DNA of 27,044 nucleotides from Methanobrevibacter ruminantium. Its GTDB lineage: Archaea; Methanobacteriota; Methanobacteria; Methanobacteriales; Methanobacteriaceae. The notes below the pieces were generated by a model. That model was given only the letters and a program-made list of their open reading frames with translations, had not been told where the DNA came from and searched no databases. Both the position numbers and the translations under genes were made by a program. The stretch covers positions 1 to 27,044 of the forward strand of contig SFKZ01000020.1 of the NCBI GenBank assembly GCA_004553595.1, read 5' to 3'. Below are positions 1-7,202 of this stretch, in pieces. Position 1 is the stretch's first letter; every line of letters begins with the position of its first letter.

Positions 1-381
1 CAAATTAGAAGCAACAATCTTGGTTTTAGTCTTTGTGCCTTTTGTGCTAACAGACCCTCCATCAACAACAGAAGATTTGTTCACAACTGGAACATCACTA
101 ACATATCTTCTTGGACTAGAACTATTTGTTAAAACATCTTCTTTATCTGATTTATTATTTGATGAAATATCTGATTTTAAATAAAGTTTATCTACATAAT
201 CATCATCAATTTCAACATTTCCATTACAATCAACATTTAAAGAACTGGAAATTGAACCAGCACCCATTTCATCAGGAACATAAACACTATCAGAATTATC
301 AATAGCAAAAACAGAACCTAAACAACAGAAAAACAAAAACAACACAACAAATAAAAATAAAAACCTTCCATATAATTCCAT
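1..381 (-). CDS. Secreted/surface protein, N-terminal part only (runs off the left edge)
   Basis: An open frame runs leftward from ATG at 381 to the window edge, giving 127 codons with no stop, so only the N-terminus is visible. A GAGGG motif lies about ten bases before the ATG. The first ~22 residues (MELYGRFLFLFVVLFLFFCC...) are a hydrophobic signal peptide or anchor, followed by VFA and a possible cleavage point. The rest is low in hydrophobicity and rich in Ser, Asp, Asn and Lys, with an acidic patch (residues ~60-65) and a Ser/Thr/Lys stretch near the edge, which suggests a linker before an extracellular domain. It lies 52 bases after the ExbB-like gene on the same strand and is probably in that operon. 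Large secreted or adhesin-like proteins, some with CobN-like domains, sit beside such clusters in methanogens, but no domain is visible here. Export is fairly sure; function is unknown. Confidence 0.7.
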   Translation of the reverse strand, partial: MELYGRFLFLFVVLFLFFCCLGSVFAIDNSDSVYVPDEMGAGSISSSLNVDCNGNVEIDDDYVDKLYLKSDISSNNKSDKEDVLTNSSSPRRYVSDVPVVNKSSVVDGGSVSTKGTKTKTKIVASNL

Positions 382-433
382 AAAATCATAACCCTCAATA
401 AATAAAAATTAAAAAATAAAGAAAAAAATTCAC

Positions 434-1081
434 CTAATGCTTAGACATGAAGTCCAATACTGCATCAGACAATACATCCAAATTAGATAAATACTCCTCA
501 TACCATCTGTTTCTAAGCTTTGAAATAAGGTAAGCCACTGCACCTGATCCAATACCTACAACAGTTGTATCGAATGCTACAATCAAGGATTGTGATAATG
601 TGTTTACGTCCCCGGAACCAAGTGCTGCAAGACCTGTTCCAAGTGGAATCAAGGTACCCATCAAACCTAAGGTAGGTCCAATACGGGTGATGATATCAGT
701 CACTTCAAGAGACTTGTCTGTCAAGTTTTCCTCATTTTCAATCAATTTACGAGCAAATGCCTCTCTTGAAGCATCAGTCAAGTTTTCTGTGCTTGCTATC
801 TTTACCAAAAGATTCTTTTGAGCTTGTGGAAGTGGAGAGCCATTGATTTTTGCCTTCAATGAATCAACAGAATCTGAAGCGGACATATCCAAAATCAGAT
901 TGGAGACCTCATCTACAGAAACCCTTGTTCTTGAGGTGTATTCGTAAATGAGTCCACCTAATGAAACCACTACAACCACTACAAAAATCAATAGTATGAT
1001 AACTACCGGTATCAAAAGACTTTGTGAAATCAAGTTAAGTCCAGTGGTTAAGAAGTCACCACCGGGAATTGCCATTGCCAT
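434..1081 (-). CDS. MotA/TolQ/ExbB proton channel family protein
   Basis: The 215-residue protein has three predicted membrane segments at about residues 20-46, 134-155 and 166-188, with a cytoplasmic charged region between the first and second. The last two hold the MotA_ExbB family core (T-R-I-G-P-T-L-G-L-M-G-T, then the D-T-T-V-V-G-I-G-S-G helix). In this family the protein forms an inner-membrane proton-conducting stator with an ExbD/MotB-like partner and turns proton or sodium flow into mechanical work on another protein. The partner is probably the DUF2149 protein at 1960-2292. The start is supported by GGTGAT just before the ATG; a second in-frame ATG lies two codons in. It is the third gene of a minus-strand cluster, with 64 bases between it and the upstream membrane protein. 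The family call is strong; the driven partner is inferred. Confidence 0.88.
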   Translation of the reverse strand: MAMAIPGGDFLTTGLNLISQSLLIPVVIILLIFVVVVVVSLGGLIYEYTSRTRVSVDEVSNLILDMSASDSVDSLKAKINGSPLPQAQKNLLVKIASTENLTDASREAFARKLIENEENLTDKSLEVTDIITRIGPTLGLMGTLIPLGTGLAALGSGDVNTLSQSLIVAFDTTVVGIGSGAVAYLISKLRNRWYEEYLSNLDVLSDAVLDFMSKH

Positions 1082-1145
1082 TAAATCACCTATAAATAAA
1101 TATCAATAAATATAATTTTTTTTAAATAAATAAAACTATTTTAAC

Positions 1146-1877
1146 TCATTTTAACCTATTGTTTCTCTTTTTGAATAATGCTCCAATGCCTAAGCAAATA
1201 GCTAATATTACTATAAGACCTATTCCTGCATCAACTGGCATTAAAGTCAGTTGTGTAGATGGATACTCAAGCACCTGGCTTATTGTAGGCACAAAGAATC
1301 CAAATACAATGAATACGAATGCAAAGATCACCATCATGCTTCCATAAATGATTGGATAGTGTGTAACACGATAATCTTCAATGAAATCTGAAAACCTATA
1401 AGCTATGACGCTTATTAACATCAATAAAACCGCTATGATGATAGCCAAATGAACTGTTGAGATAGTCATTGAGAAATTGGCTGTGTCAAATACAAAGCTT
1501 GGAGACAATGCTGCAGATGACATTAGAAGCAATCCATAGGATACTGGTATGAAATCAAAGTACAATAATCCCTTTAAAATATTGTCATATTGCTTTTCTT
1601 TTTGCCAATAATAGAAAGTGAATATTCCTAAAATCAAGGCAATGATTGCCATGAATATATAGAAGAAGAAATTATTCACTGTCAATCCTATTAAACTTTC
1701 ATAAAATGGGCTTAATGCAATTATTATTAAAGCGATTGCTATGGAAATCAGCAATGAAATTATCAAATGTTTCCTTAAGTCATTCTTAAAGAAATTGGAT
1801 AACAATCCAGTTCCAATTCCCAATAAAAGAACTGCTGCTAAAATAATTGCGCCAAATAGACTAACCAATAGATTCAT
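1146..1877 (-). CDS. Multi-spanning membrane protein, probably DUF2162 predicted transporter
   Basis: This 243-residue protein is almost entirely hydrophobic, with about seven predicted membrane segments (near residues 3-27, 39-60, 68-89, 103-122, 137-160, 176-200 and 214-235) and a basic C-terminal tail (K-K-R-N-N-R-L-K). GTGATAGG immediately precedes the ATG. It sits between an ExbD-like (DUF2149) gene and an ExbB-like gene. In methanogens that pair commonly accompanies a DUF2162 membrane protein thought to be a transporter, and the length and topology fit. I assign DUF2162 from context and size, not from a motif I can point to. The substrate is unknown; a metal ion is often suggested for this kind of locus. 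No truncation is visible. Confidence 0.6.
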   Translation of the reverse strand: MNLLVSLFGAIILAAVLLLGIGTGLLSNFFKNDLRKHLIISLLISIAIALIIIALSPFYESLIGLTVNNFFFYIFMAIIALILGIFTFYYWQKEKQYDNILKGLLYFDFIPVSYGLLLMSSAALSPSFVFDTANFSMTISTVHLAIIIAVLLMLISVIAYRFSDFIEDYRVTHYPIIYGSMMVIFAFVFIVFGFFVPTISQVLEYPSTQLTLMPVDAGIGLIVILAICLGIGALFKKRNNRLK

Positions 1878-1959
1878 CCTATCACAATTTTATTAATGTT
1901 TCTTAAGTTCAATTTTTTTATAAATTATTATTCAAAAACAATAGAAAATGATAAGAGAA

Positions 1960-2292
1960 TTAGCCCTCTACCATAATCAGATTACCCGTTTTCGAATCCT
2001 TGTAAACTTTACCCTGTTCTACATAACCTTCTCCAGAGCTGTTTGAAGTGTCTGGAGTTTCGTTTAACTTTTCACCTTGTGTTACATTAGTGATGTCCTT
2101 GATTGACTCCATGGTAGCCTGTCGCTCCTCTGGAGACATGTCACTGAAAATAACACTTTGCAAGTTCCAGCCTATAACAGCAAAAATCAGGAATCCAAGT
2201 GCAAGAACAAGCATTGCATCAACAAGGTTTGTTGTTCCAGCCATAGGATCCTCTTCCTGTCGTTTTCGGCGTCTAGATTTCTTTCTAACCAT
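1960..2292 (-). CDS. DUF2149 family protein, ExbD/TolR/MotB-like stator partner
   Basis: The 110-residue protein has a very basic N-terminus (MVRKKSRRRKRQ), one membrane helix at about residues 24-45 and an extracytoplasmic tail. The helix begins N-L-V-D-A-M-L-V-L-A, with an Asp at residue 25 placed like the proton-carrying Asp of ExbD, TolR and MotB. The family is small and found mainly in methanogens. It probably pairs with the ExbB-like protein at 434-1081 to form the ion channel. It is the first gene of the minus-strand cluster; an AAGG motif lies before its ATG, and a TTTATATA box lies about 90 bases upstream. The ExbD-like role is inferred from the placed Asp, the topology and the neighbouring ExbB gene. 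The tail is short and lacks an obvious peptidoglycan-binding domain. Confidence 0.8.
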   Translation of the reverse strand: MVRKKSRRRKRQEEDPMAGTTNLVDAMLVLALGFLIFAVIGWNLQSVIFSDMSPEERQATMESIKDITNVTQGEKLNETPDTSNSSGEGYVEQGKVYKDSKTGNLIMVEG

Positions 2293-2378
2293 TAGAAAAC
2301 CTTCTTTAAAGTAATAAAAGAATAATTATGAAAAATTTTTTTAATAAACCTGAATTAAAAATTTTCACTATACTATAA

Positions 2379-2386
2379 TATATAAA
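2379..2386 (-). promoter_or_regulatory. TATA box for the ExbB/DUF2149 cluster
   Basis: On the minus strand this reads TTTATATA, the textbook methanogen TATA element, in the gap between the glycerophosphotransferase-like gene and the DUF2149 gene. The predicted start of transcription, about 25 bases further on, leaves a leader of some 60 bases before ATG 2292. Assigned by sequence match and position only. Confidence 0.45.
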
Positions 2387-2474
2387 AAAAGATTTATAAG
2401 TTTATCTAACCAGTTTGAGAAAATATAAAGTAAAATTTAATGAAAAATAGTGTTTTGATTAGAAAAATGCTTTT

Positions 2475-3599
2475 CTAATCTTCTAAAATGTAGTCTAAAA
2501 TAAGCTTAGATGAATTTGGCTTAAATTCACCGAATTGGAATTTCAAGAACTCATCCATCTTCTCCAATCTGAAGTCCTCTTCCTTGATTGCTTCTATCAA
2601 TTCATCGATATTGTAAACTATCCTTCCCGGAACCATTTCCTCATAATCAAAGTAGAATCCACGTTCCTTGTAAAGATAATCCTCTAAGTCATAATCAAAT
2701 AGTATTGCAGGCTTTTTCAAGATAGTGTAATCCACCATGATTGAAGAATAGTCCGCCACTAAAATGTCAGCCAAAATTAGAAGCTTTTGCTCATCCTTGA
2801 ATCCAGTGAAGTTGATTATATCATACCTATTGGTCAAATCCTCCAAATCAATGTTGTGCTCCTCATCACAGAATCTCTTATAATTAGGATGAAGACGAAT
2901 GGCTAAGGCATATTCATCACCTAATTCATTAAGGAACTTTTCTACATCAAAGTAAGCGAAAACAGCATTGTTTTTAGGATCTTCCCTAAATGTAGGTGCA
3001 TAAAGAACCAGTTTCTTACCCTTAAGCTGTGGATAATCCTTTTCAAATGATTCCCTTAAGTTGGACAAATAATCATCAGACAAGTGTTCCTCATCATAGA
3101 AGTCATTTCTAGGAACTCCAAATGGCTTGACCTTTGACTTGTCAACATAGAAGTTGCGGGCATAGATATCCGCTACATTTTCACTGCTTACAGACACCAA
3201 ATCAATCTTAGGAGCAAACATCTCCATTATTTTCTTATCCTCATCATTTAAAAGATCATAACCGAATTTCTTGAAGAGTCCTGTTCCATGCCATAATTGC
3301 ACCCATTTCATGCCTTCCACATTCATGAATGCAAGAGGGAAGAAATTATCAACCAAAAATACGTATTTTGAACTTGCAAAGTCGCGGATATTACTAAATG
3401 ACAAGGAATCCTTAGGAATGAACTTGTATTCATAATTCTTTCCTGCATTGTTCCTATTGTCCAGTTCCTTTGCAATATATTCCAAATTAGCTTCAAATGA
3501 GTGGTTCTTGTTTGTTAAAAGAGTTATCTTATTATTCTTTTGTGGAAATTTCCTAAGAATATTGAATATTTTTGCATATATCTTATGTTTTTCATACAC
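2475..3599 (-). CDS. CDP-glycerol:poly(glycerophosphate) glycerophosphotransferase-like protein (TagB/TagF family)
   Basis: The 374-residue protein shows the signature order of the Glyphos_transf (TagB/TagF) family: W-H-G-T-G at 103-107, V-P-R-N-D at ~162-166, Y-A-P-T-F-R at 200-205, R-L-H-P-N-Y at 235-240, and A-D-Y-S-S-I-M-V-D-Y at ~282-291 with the nucleotide-binding region downstream. In bacteria the family moves glycerol-phosphate or ribitol-phosphate from CDP-polyols onto wall teichoic acid. Here it probably makes a phosphate-linked surface glycan or modifies a lipid at the inner face of the membrane; the acceptor is unknown. The start is GTG at 3599, preceded by GAGGT with about seven bases of spacing. 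An AATATATAAA box lies 55-65 bases upstream. It stands alone, divergent from pyrF. Confidence 0.85.
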   Translation of the reverse strand: MYEKHKIYAKIFNILRKFPQKNNKITLLTNKNHSFEANLEYIAKELDNRNNAGKNYEYKFIPKDSLSFSNIRDFASSKYVFLVDNFFPLAFMNVEGMKWVQLWHGTGLFKKFGYDLLNDEDKKIMEMFAPKIDLVSVSSENVADIYARNFYVDKSKVKPFGVPRNDFYDEEHLSDDYLSNLRESFEKDYPQLKGKKLVLYAPTFREDPKNNAVFAYFDVEKFLNELGDEYALAIRLHPNYKRFCDEEHNIDLEDLTNRYDIINFTGFKDEQKLLILADILVADYSSIMVDYTILKKPAILFDYDLEDYLYKERGFYFDYEEMVPGRIVYNIDELIEAIKEEDFRLEKMDEFLKFQFGEFKPNSSKLILDYILED

Positions 3600-3652
3600 T
3601 TTAATGACCTCTTTGAAGCTATTATTGATAAAAATAATTGATAAAAAAATTT

Positions 3653-3662
3653 TTTATATATT
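3653..3662 (-). promoter_or_regulatory. TATA box for the glycerophosphotransferase-like gene
   Basis: The minus strand reads AATATATAAA about 55 bases before the GTG start at 3599, a suitable distance for a short leader. It lies back to back with the pyrF TATA box at 3681-3688 in the divergent intergenic region. Confidence 0.4.
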
Positions 3663-3680
3663 TAATTCTATTTAACTAAT

Positions 3681-3688
3681 TTTATATA
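3681..3688 (+). promoter_or_regulatory. TATA box for pyrF
   Basis: A perfect TTTATATA on the plus strand in the divergent region. Transcription would begin near 3710, giving a leader of about 75-90 bases before pyrF. Sequence match only; other AT-rich candidates exist closer to the gene. Confidence 0.4.
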
Positions 3689-3782
3689 CTTTTAGATATT
3701 TTAGAGGAATTTGGTTAAGTTCTAAAATAAATAATATTATAACAAATTAAATACAAACTAATAATAGTATAAAAAATATGAA

Positions 3783-4445
3783 ATGGAATTTGATAACATG
3801 GATGTGAAAAACAATATCATACTTGCAATGGACTTAATGGATTTGAATGAAGCGGAAAGGGTATGCGAATCAATCAACGAGTACATTGATACAATAAAGA
3901 TCGGATATCCATTGACCCTTGCTGAAGGATTGTCAACTATTGGATTCTTTAAGGATAACTTTGATTATAAGGTAATTTGTGATTACAAGGTAGCAGACAT
4001 TCCAGCTACCAATGAAAAGATATCTAACCAAACCTTTGATGCCGGTGCAGATGCAATCATATGTCATGGATTTGTAGGTTCAGACAGTGTAGATGCATGC
4101 AAGACATCTGCAGAAGACCATGGCGGGGAAGTATTCCTCTTAACTGAAATGTCTCACCCAGGAGCAATCAAGTTCCTCCAGCCTAATGCAGATGAAATAG
4201 CAAGAATGGGTGTTGAAATGGGAATAACCAACTATGTAGCACCATCCACAAGACCTGAAAGATTATCTGAAATAAGGGATATAGTTGGAAAAGATGCATT
4301 CATGATTTCTCCAGGTGTAGGAACCCAAGGTGGAGACCCAAGGGAAACATTGAAATACTCCAATGCATTGATCATTGGAAGATCCATTTACAATGCAGAA
4401 GACCCTGAAAAGGCAACTAAAGACATTGTTGATTCAATACAATAA
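3783..4445 (+). CDS. pyrF: Orotidine 5'-phosphate decarboxylase
   Basis: PyrF converts OMP to UMP, the last step of de novo pyrimidine synthesis. The 220-residue TIM-barrel protein shows A-M-D at the first strand (~residues 15-17), T-I-K-I-G at 37-41 with the substrate-binding Lys, the catalytic D-x-K-x-x-D in C-D-Y-K-V-A-D (Asp67, Lys69, Asp72), and the phosphate-binding end with P-G-V-G-T-Q-G-G-D and I-I-G-R-S-I. The length is normal for archaea. The start is uncertain: ATG 3783 has no clear Shine-Dalgarno motif, while ATG 3798 (protein beginning MDVKNNIILAMD) fits the family N-terminus better and has a weak GGA before it. The next gene, an unknown membrane protein, begins 75 bases downstream. 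Confidence 0.95.
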   Translation: MEFDNMDVKNNIILAMDLMDLNEAERVCESINEYIDTIKIGYPLTLAEGLSTIGFFKDNFDYKVICDYKVADIPATNEKISNQTFDAGADAIICHGFVGSDSVDACKTSAEDHGGEVFLLTEMSHPGAIKFLQPNADEIARMGVEMGITNYVAPSTRPERLSEIRDIVGKDAFMISPGVGTQGGDPRETLKYSNALIIGRSIYNAEDPEKATKDIVDSIQ

Positions 4446-4520
4446 GTAATAAATTATAAATTAAATTAATTTTAATAAATTAATAATTCTATTTCATATT
4501 TCAGTTAAAAAGGTGTAAAT

Positions 4521-5060
4521 TTGTTTAATATTAGTTTAGCTTTATCCTATTTCTTTTCTGGCTTCTTTATGAAGCTTTCAGATGATGAATATGATGAAAA
4601 GTCAAATAAGGCAATAGCTATTCTGCTTGGAATAGTCTGCGGACTCTTTACAGCTTATGCATGCTCAATCGATTTGGATGCAGCTTGCATCTTCATAGCA
4701 ATTCTTATCGGAAACATCTTGGCTTTTAAGGTTGATGGAATTCATCATATCGCAACAATGGCTTCATTTATCATAGCATTCCTATTTCTTGGATTGCAAT
4801 CTTTCACATATCTTTCCATTATCACAATTATAATCTGCATGATTGGAGCCATAATCGATGAGATAGGAAACGATAATGAGAAAATCTATTCAAAAAGCAA
4901 GTTTCTAGAGTATTTCTTCGATTATAGGTTTGCATTAAAAGTAGTGATTCTATTGCTTGTTTTAATTGGATTATTGAACATTTGGAGCTTTATCTATTTC
5001 CTATGCTTTGAAATAGCCTATGAAATAGCAAGATTATTGTTTGAAAATTATATCGCATAA
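4521..5060 (+). CDS. Conserved-looking integral membrane protein of unknown function
   Basis: The 179-residue protein has about six hydrophobic segments (near residues 1-17, 30-50, 52-68, 75-90, 95-112 and 136-165), with short acidic or charged loops (S-D-D-E-Y-D-E-K near residue 20, and D-E-I-G-N-D-N-E around 112-120). I recognise no catalytic motif. The start is TTG at 4521, chosen because AGGTG lies five bases before it and no ATG in frame is nearby. It follows pyrF on the same strand and may be co-transcribed. Its stop codon is only six bases from the stop of the convergent PIN-domain gene, so the two transcripts must overlap or end within the coding regions. Possibly a small transporter or membrane-anchored factor; no function can be given. 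Confidence 0.65.
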   Translation: MFNISLALSYFFSGFFMKLSDDEYDEKSNKAIAILLGIVCGLFTAYACSIDLDAACIFIAILIGNILAFKVDGIHHIATMASFIIAFLFLGLQSFTYLSIITIIICMIGAIIDEIGNDNEKIYSKSKFLEYFFDYRFALKVVILLLVLIGLLNIWSFIYFLCFEIAYEIARLLFENYIA

Positions 5061-5066
5061 CTTTTT

Positions 5067-5459
5067 TTATTTCAAATAAATTCTTTTAACTCCTTTTATT
5101 TTATCAAAATCAGAATCAAATGAAGCTATTTGATTAATATTATAATTCTGCATAGTATTTAGGATAGTGCAGTCTGAAAAATTAACTGAAAAATTATAAT
5201 ACTCAAAAATATCAAATGAATCAAGGTAATCATCTGAAGTTAAAAAATCAATATTAAAAGAAAGCAATAATTTTTTTATATGATTTAAATCATAATGAGA
5301 ATTATTTGAAGTTACACTGTTTAAAACCTCATTAAAAACAGTATTATTGATTATTTTATTTTCATCACCCAAATAAGGTTTCAAAAGGTGAGATTTATAA
5401 TATAATGAATCATTTTTTAAAATTAAGCCTATTAAATAAGTGCTATCTAAAAAAATCAT
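5067..5459 (-). CDS. PIN-domain ribonuclease toxin (VapC-like)
   Basis: The 130-residue protein has the four acidic positions of a PIN nuclease: Asp5 (I-F-L-D-S-T), Glu44 (F-N-E-V), Asp96 (F-S-D-C) and Asp115/117 (S-F-D-S-D-F-D). VapC toxins cut tRNA or rRNA and stop translation; the cognate antitoxin is probably the protein encoded just upstream. The start is ATG 5459, not the GTG at 5471, because GAGGTG lies four bases before the ATG and spans the antitoxin's TGA stop. This arrangement ties toxin translation to the end of antitoxin translation. It converges with the membrane-protein gene at 4521-5060 with a six-base gap. The PIN call is strong; the target RNA cannot be told. Confidence 0.85.
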   Translation of the reverse strand: MIFLDSTYLIGLILKNDSLYYKSHLLKPYLGDENKIINNTVFNEVLNSVTSNNSHYDLNHIKKLLLSFNIDFLTSDDYLDSFDIFEYYNFSVNFSDCTILNTMQNYNINQIASFDSDFDKIKGVKRIYLK

Positions 5460-5468
5460 TGAACACCT
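5460..5468 (-). promoter_or_regulatory. Ribosome binding site of the PIN toxin, overlapping the antitoxin stop
   Basis: The minus strand reads T-GAG-GTG-TTCA before the toxin ATG at 5459. The GAGGTG core uses the last two bases of the antitoxin's TGA, so a ribosome ending on the antitoxin is delivered to the toxin start. This decides the toxin start over the in-frame GTG at 5471. Confidence 0.65.
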
Positions 5469-5875
5469 CACTTATAGCTATCCTTTTTTAATTTAATAGC
5501 ATTAGTAATATATTTGCTTTCAACTAATCCTGCTAGTTCATTTGAAACCCAATCTCCTTCAGGCAAATCATGATCTAAAATCTCAAAAATTTCTTCAGGA
5601 GTCATACCTCCTTCACATTCATATTTTCCATCTTCATTTAAGCCATGAAATATATAAGAATTTAGCAAATAATGTTCGCTAAACCCAGTTTTTTTAGATC
5701 TAGTCTCCAATCTCCTTTTAAGATCTTCATCAATATCCAATGTAGCCCTAGGGGAGTCTTCTACTGATTTTTTAGAATTATAATTGTTTTTAGAAGTATC
5801 AATATACCTTTTTATTAAAGGAATTCTTTGAACTACAGCAAGAATATTGAAAAGATTAATTCTACTTAAATCCAT
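5468..5875 (-). CDS. Putative antitoxin of the PIN-domain toxin
   Basis: This 135-residue protein lies directly upstream of the PIN toxin and ends eight bases before the toxin's ATG, the usual antitoxin-first order. Residues ~42-75 (A-T-L-D-I-D-E-D-L-K-R-R-L-E, then a helix beginning G-F-S-E-H-Y) resemble a ribbon-helix-helix DNA-binding unit. The C-terminal ~45 residues are acidic, then basic (D-L-P-E-G-D-W-V...), as expected for a toxin-wrapping tail. The first ~40 residues are extra and of unclear role. No Shine-Dalgarno motif precedes the ATG, so the messenger may be leaderless. Such proteins usually repress their own operon. The assignment rests on gene order and the RHH-like pattern, not on a named family. 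Confidence 0.7.
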   Translation of the reverse strand: MDLSRINLFNILAVVQRIPLIKRYIDTSKNNYNSKKSVEDSPRATLDIDEDLKRRLETRSKKTGFSEHYLLNSYIFHGLNEDGKYECEGGMTPEEIFEILDHDLPEGDWVSNELAGLVESKYITNAIKLKKDSYK

Positions 5876-6031
5876 ATTAACACAACATTGAATTGATAAA
5901 AAATTTTAAAATTACTGGTTATACTATTTAAAATAATATCTTAAATTAATTATATTTAAATATAATGATTAAATAATTCTTATTTTACAATATAAAGTAA
6001 ATATTATCATTATTTTAGAAAAATAGTTAAA

Positions 6032-6045
6032 TATAGTAAACTATA
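6032..6045. promoter_or_regulatory. 14-bp palindrome upstream of the antitoxin gene
   Basis: TATAGT-AA-ACTATA is a perfect palindrome in the 272-base AT-rich gap between the antitoxin start (5875) and the end of the deoxyhypusine synthase gene (6149). Within the same gap lies another AT-only palindrome, AATTTTAAAATT at 5902-5913, closer to the antitoxin. Either could be the operator for toxin-antitoxin autoregulation. AT-rich DNA gives such palindromes by chance, so confidence is low. Confidence 0.3.
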
Positions 6046-6107
6046 CTTAAAATAAAAAATTATCATAGGTTTAAAAACTTAAAAAGAGAATGAAAAATGA
6101 TAATGTA

Positions 6108-6128
6108 AATAAAAAAAAGAAAAAAAGA
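6108..6128 (-). terminator. T-tract terminator after the deoxyhypusine synthase gene
   Basis: On the minus strand, two runs of seven or more T separated by a C lie about 20 bases after the stop of the gene at 6149-7084. Oligo-T runs terminate archaeal transcription without needing a hairpin. Confidence 0.5.
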
Positions 6129-6148
6129 GATTAAGTCTTAACCATAAC

Positions 6149-7084
6149 TTAATCGATTCTATTCAATGCATCAGCCACTATCAATGGGAAAATGATAGTC
6201 ACATCACCAATGACAGTAACTAAATTGGATCCATGCTTTGCCTTGGACCATGATTTTGCCTCTTCTAAAGGAGCACCGCTTAAACTACCGGTTTCAGGCC
6301 TGTCCATAGTTATTTGAAGGCCTGCATCTATTCCTCCCTTCAAAAGGTTTGAAGCAAGGGTGTAATGCTTTGGAAGACCTCCACCTAACATAACTGCACC
6401 AATCTTTTCAGACTCAAATACAAGGTCTGACAAGTAATGCATGTCTCCAACAGCATCCACTACGAGAGTGTGGTCCTGTGTAAACATCCATAACTGAAGA
6501 CCGAACATGCTGTCAATGAGCCCTGGAGCAAAGATTGAAACATCATTCAATGCAGCTTGCCTGAGGATTGAATTATCATCATCAATCAAAAGACCAACTT
6601 CCTTCAAAAGCCTTTGAATGGAAATTATTCCATTATCCTCATCATTATCCAACTTTTCGCTGATGATTTCAAATATCTTGGTTATCTCGCTTTCAAATAG
6701 TTCAAAGTCTTCCCCTTGAGTGTAAACATCAGCAATTCGGCCTATTCCAGCATCATTAAGCTCTTCATCATTGGTTCCAAGGTCCCTATAATGCCTGCCT
6801 CCAAAGGCTTCGAGAAGATCGTGAGTGATATTAGCTCCGCTTGTCATCAATACCTTGATTCTTTTTTCCCTGATTAAATCAGCAACGATATTGCGCATTC
6901 CCCCAGGAACCAATGGACCACCTAAACTCATGAAGATGTCCATATTCTCATCATTAATCATGTCAACAAGCAAATTAGAAGCTCTAGCAACTCTTCCAGC
7001 TCCTAAAACGCCTGATTTGTCAAACTGTTCAATCAGTTCACTAACAGTCATTTCCTTCTTTAATTTCAATTGATCAACTTTCAT
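6149..7084 (-). CDS. dys: Deoxyhypusine synthase
   Basis: The enzyme moves the aminobutyl group of spermidine onto a specific lysine of translation factor aIF5A, the first step of hypusine formation. The 311-residue protein shows the family's NAD- and spermidine-binding features: G-A-G-R-V-A-R-A near residue 28, T-S-G-A-N-I-T-H-D at ~81-89, G-G-R-H-Y-R-D-L-G at ~95-103, and the catalytic lysine in L-G-G-G-L-P-K-H-Y (Lys239). The C-terminal S-G-A-P-L-E-E-A-K-S-W and D-V-T-I-I-F-P-L-I-V-A blocks are also present. I chose ATG 7084 (MKVDQLKLKK...) over the GTG at 7093; a GTGGAT motif lies before the ATG. Length is normal for archaea. The gene stands alone, with a T-tract after it. Confidence 0.93.
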   Translation of the reverse strand: MKVDQLKLKKEMTVSELIEQFDKSGVLGAGRVARASNLLVDMINDENMDIFMSLGGPLVPGGMRNIVADLIREKRIKVLMTSGANITHDLLEAFGGRHYRDLGTNDEELNDAGIGRIADVYTQGEDFELFESEITKIFEIISEKLDNDEDNGIISIQRLLKEVGLLIDDDNSILRQAALNDVSIFAPGLIDSMFGLQLWMFTQDHTLVVDAVGDMHYLSDLVFESEKIGAVMLGGGLPKHYTLASNLLKGGIDAGLQITMDRPETGSLSGAPLEEAKSWSKAKHGSNLVTVIGDVTIIFPLIVADALNRID

Positions 7085-7202
7085 ATAATCCACACTTAAA
7101 AACTAAAATAATAAAATAATATTAAAAAATTTAAAGAAATAAAAAATAAAAAATAATAGAAGAAATGAAAAAAAGACAATTTTTCTTCTAATTGATTTAA
7201 AA

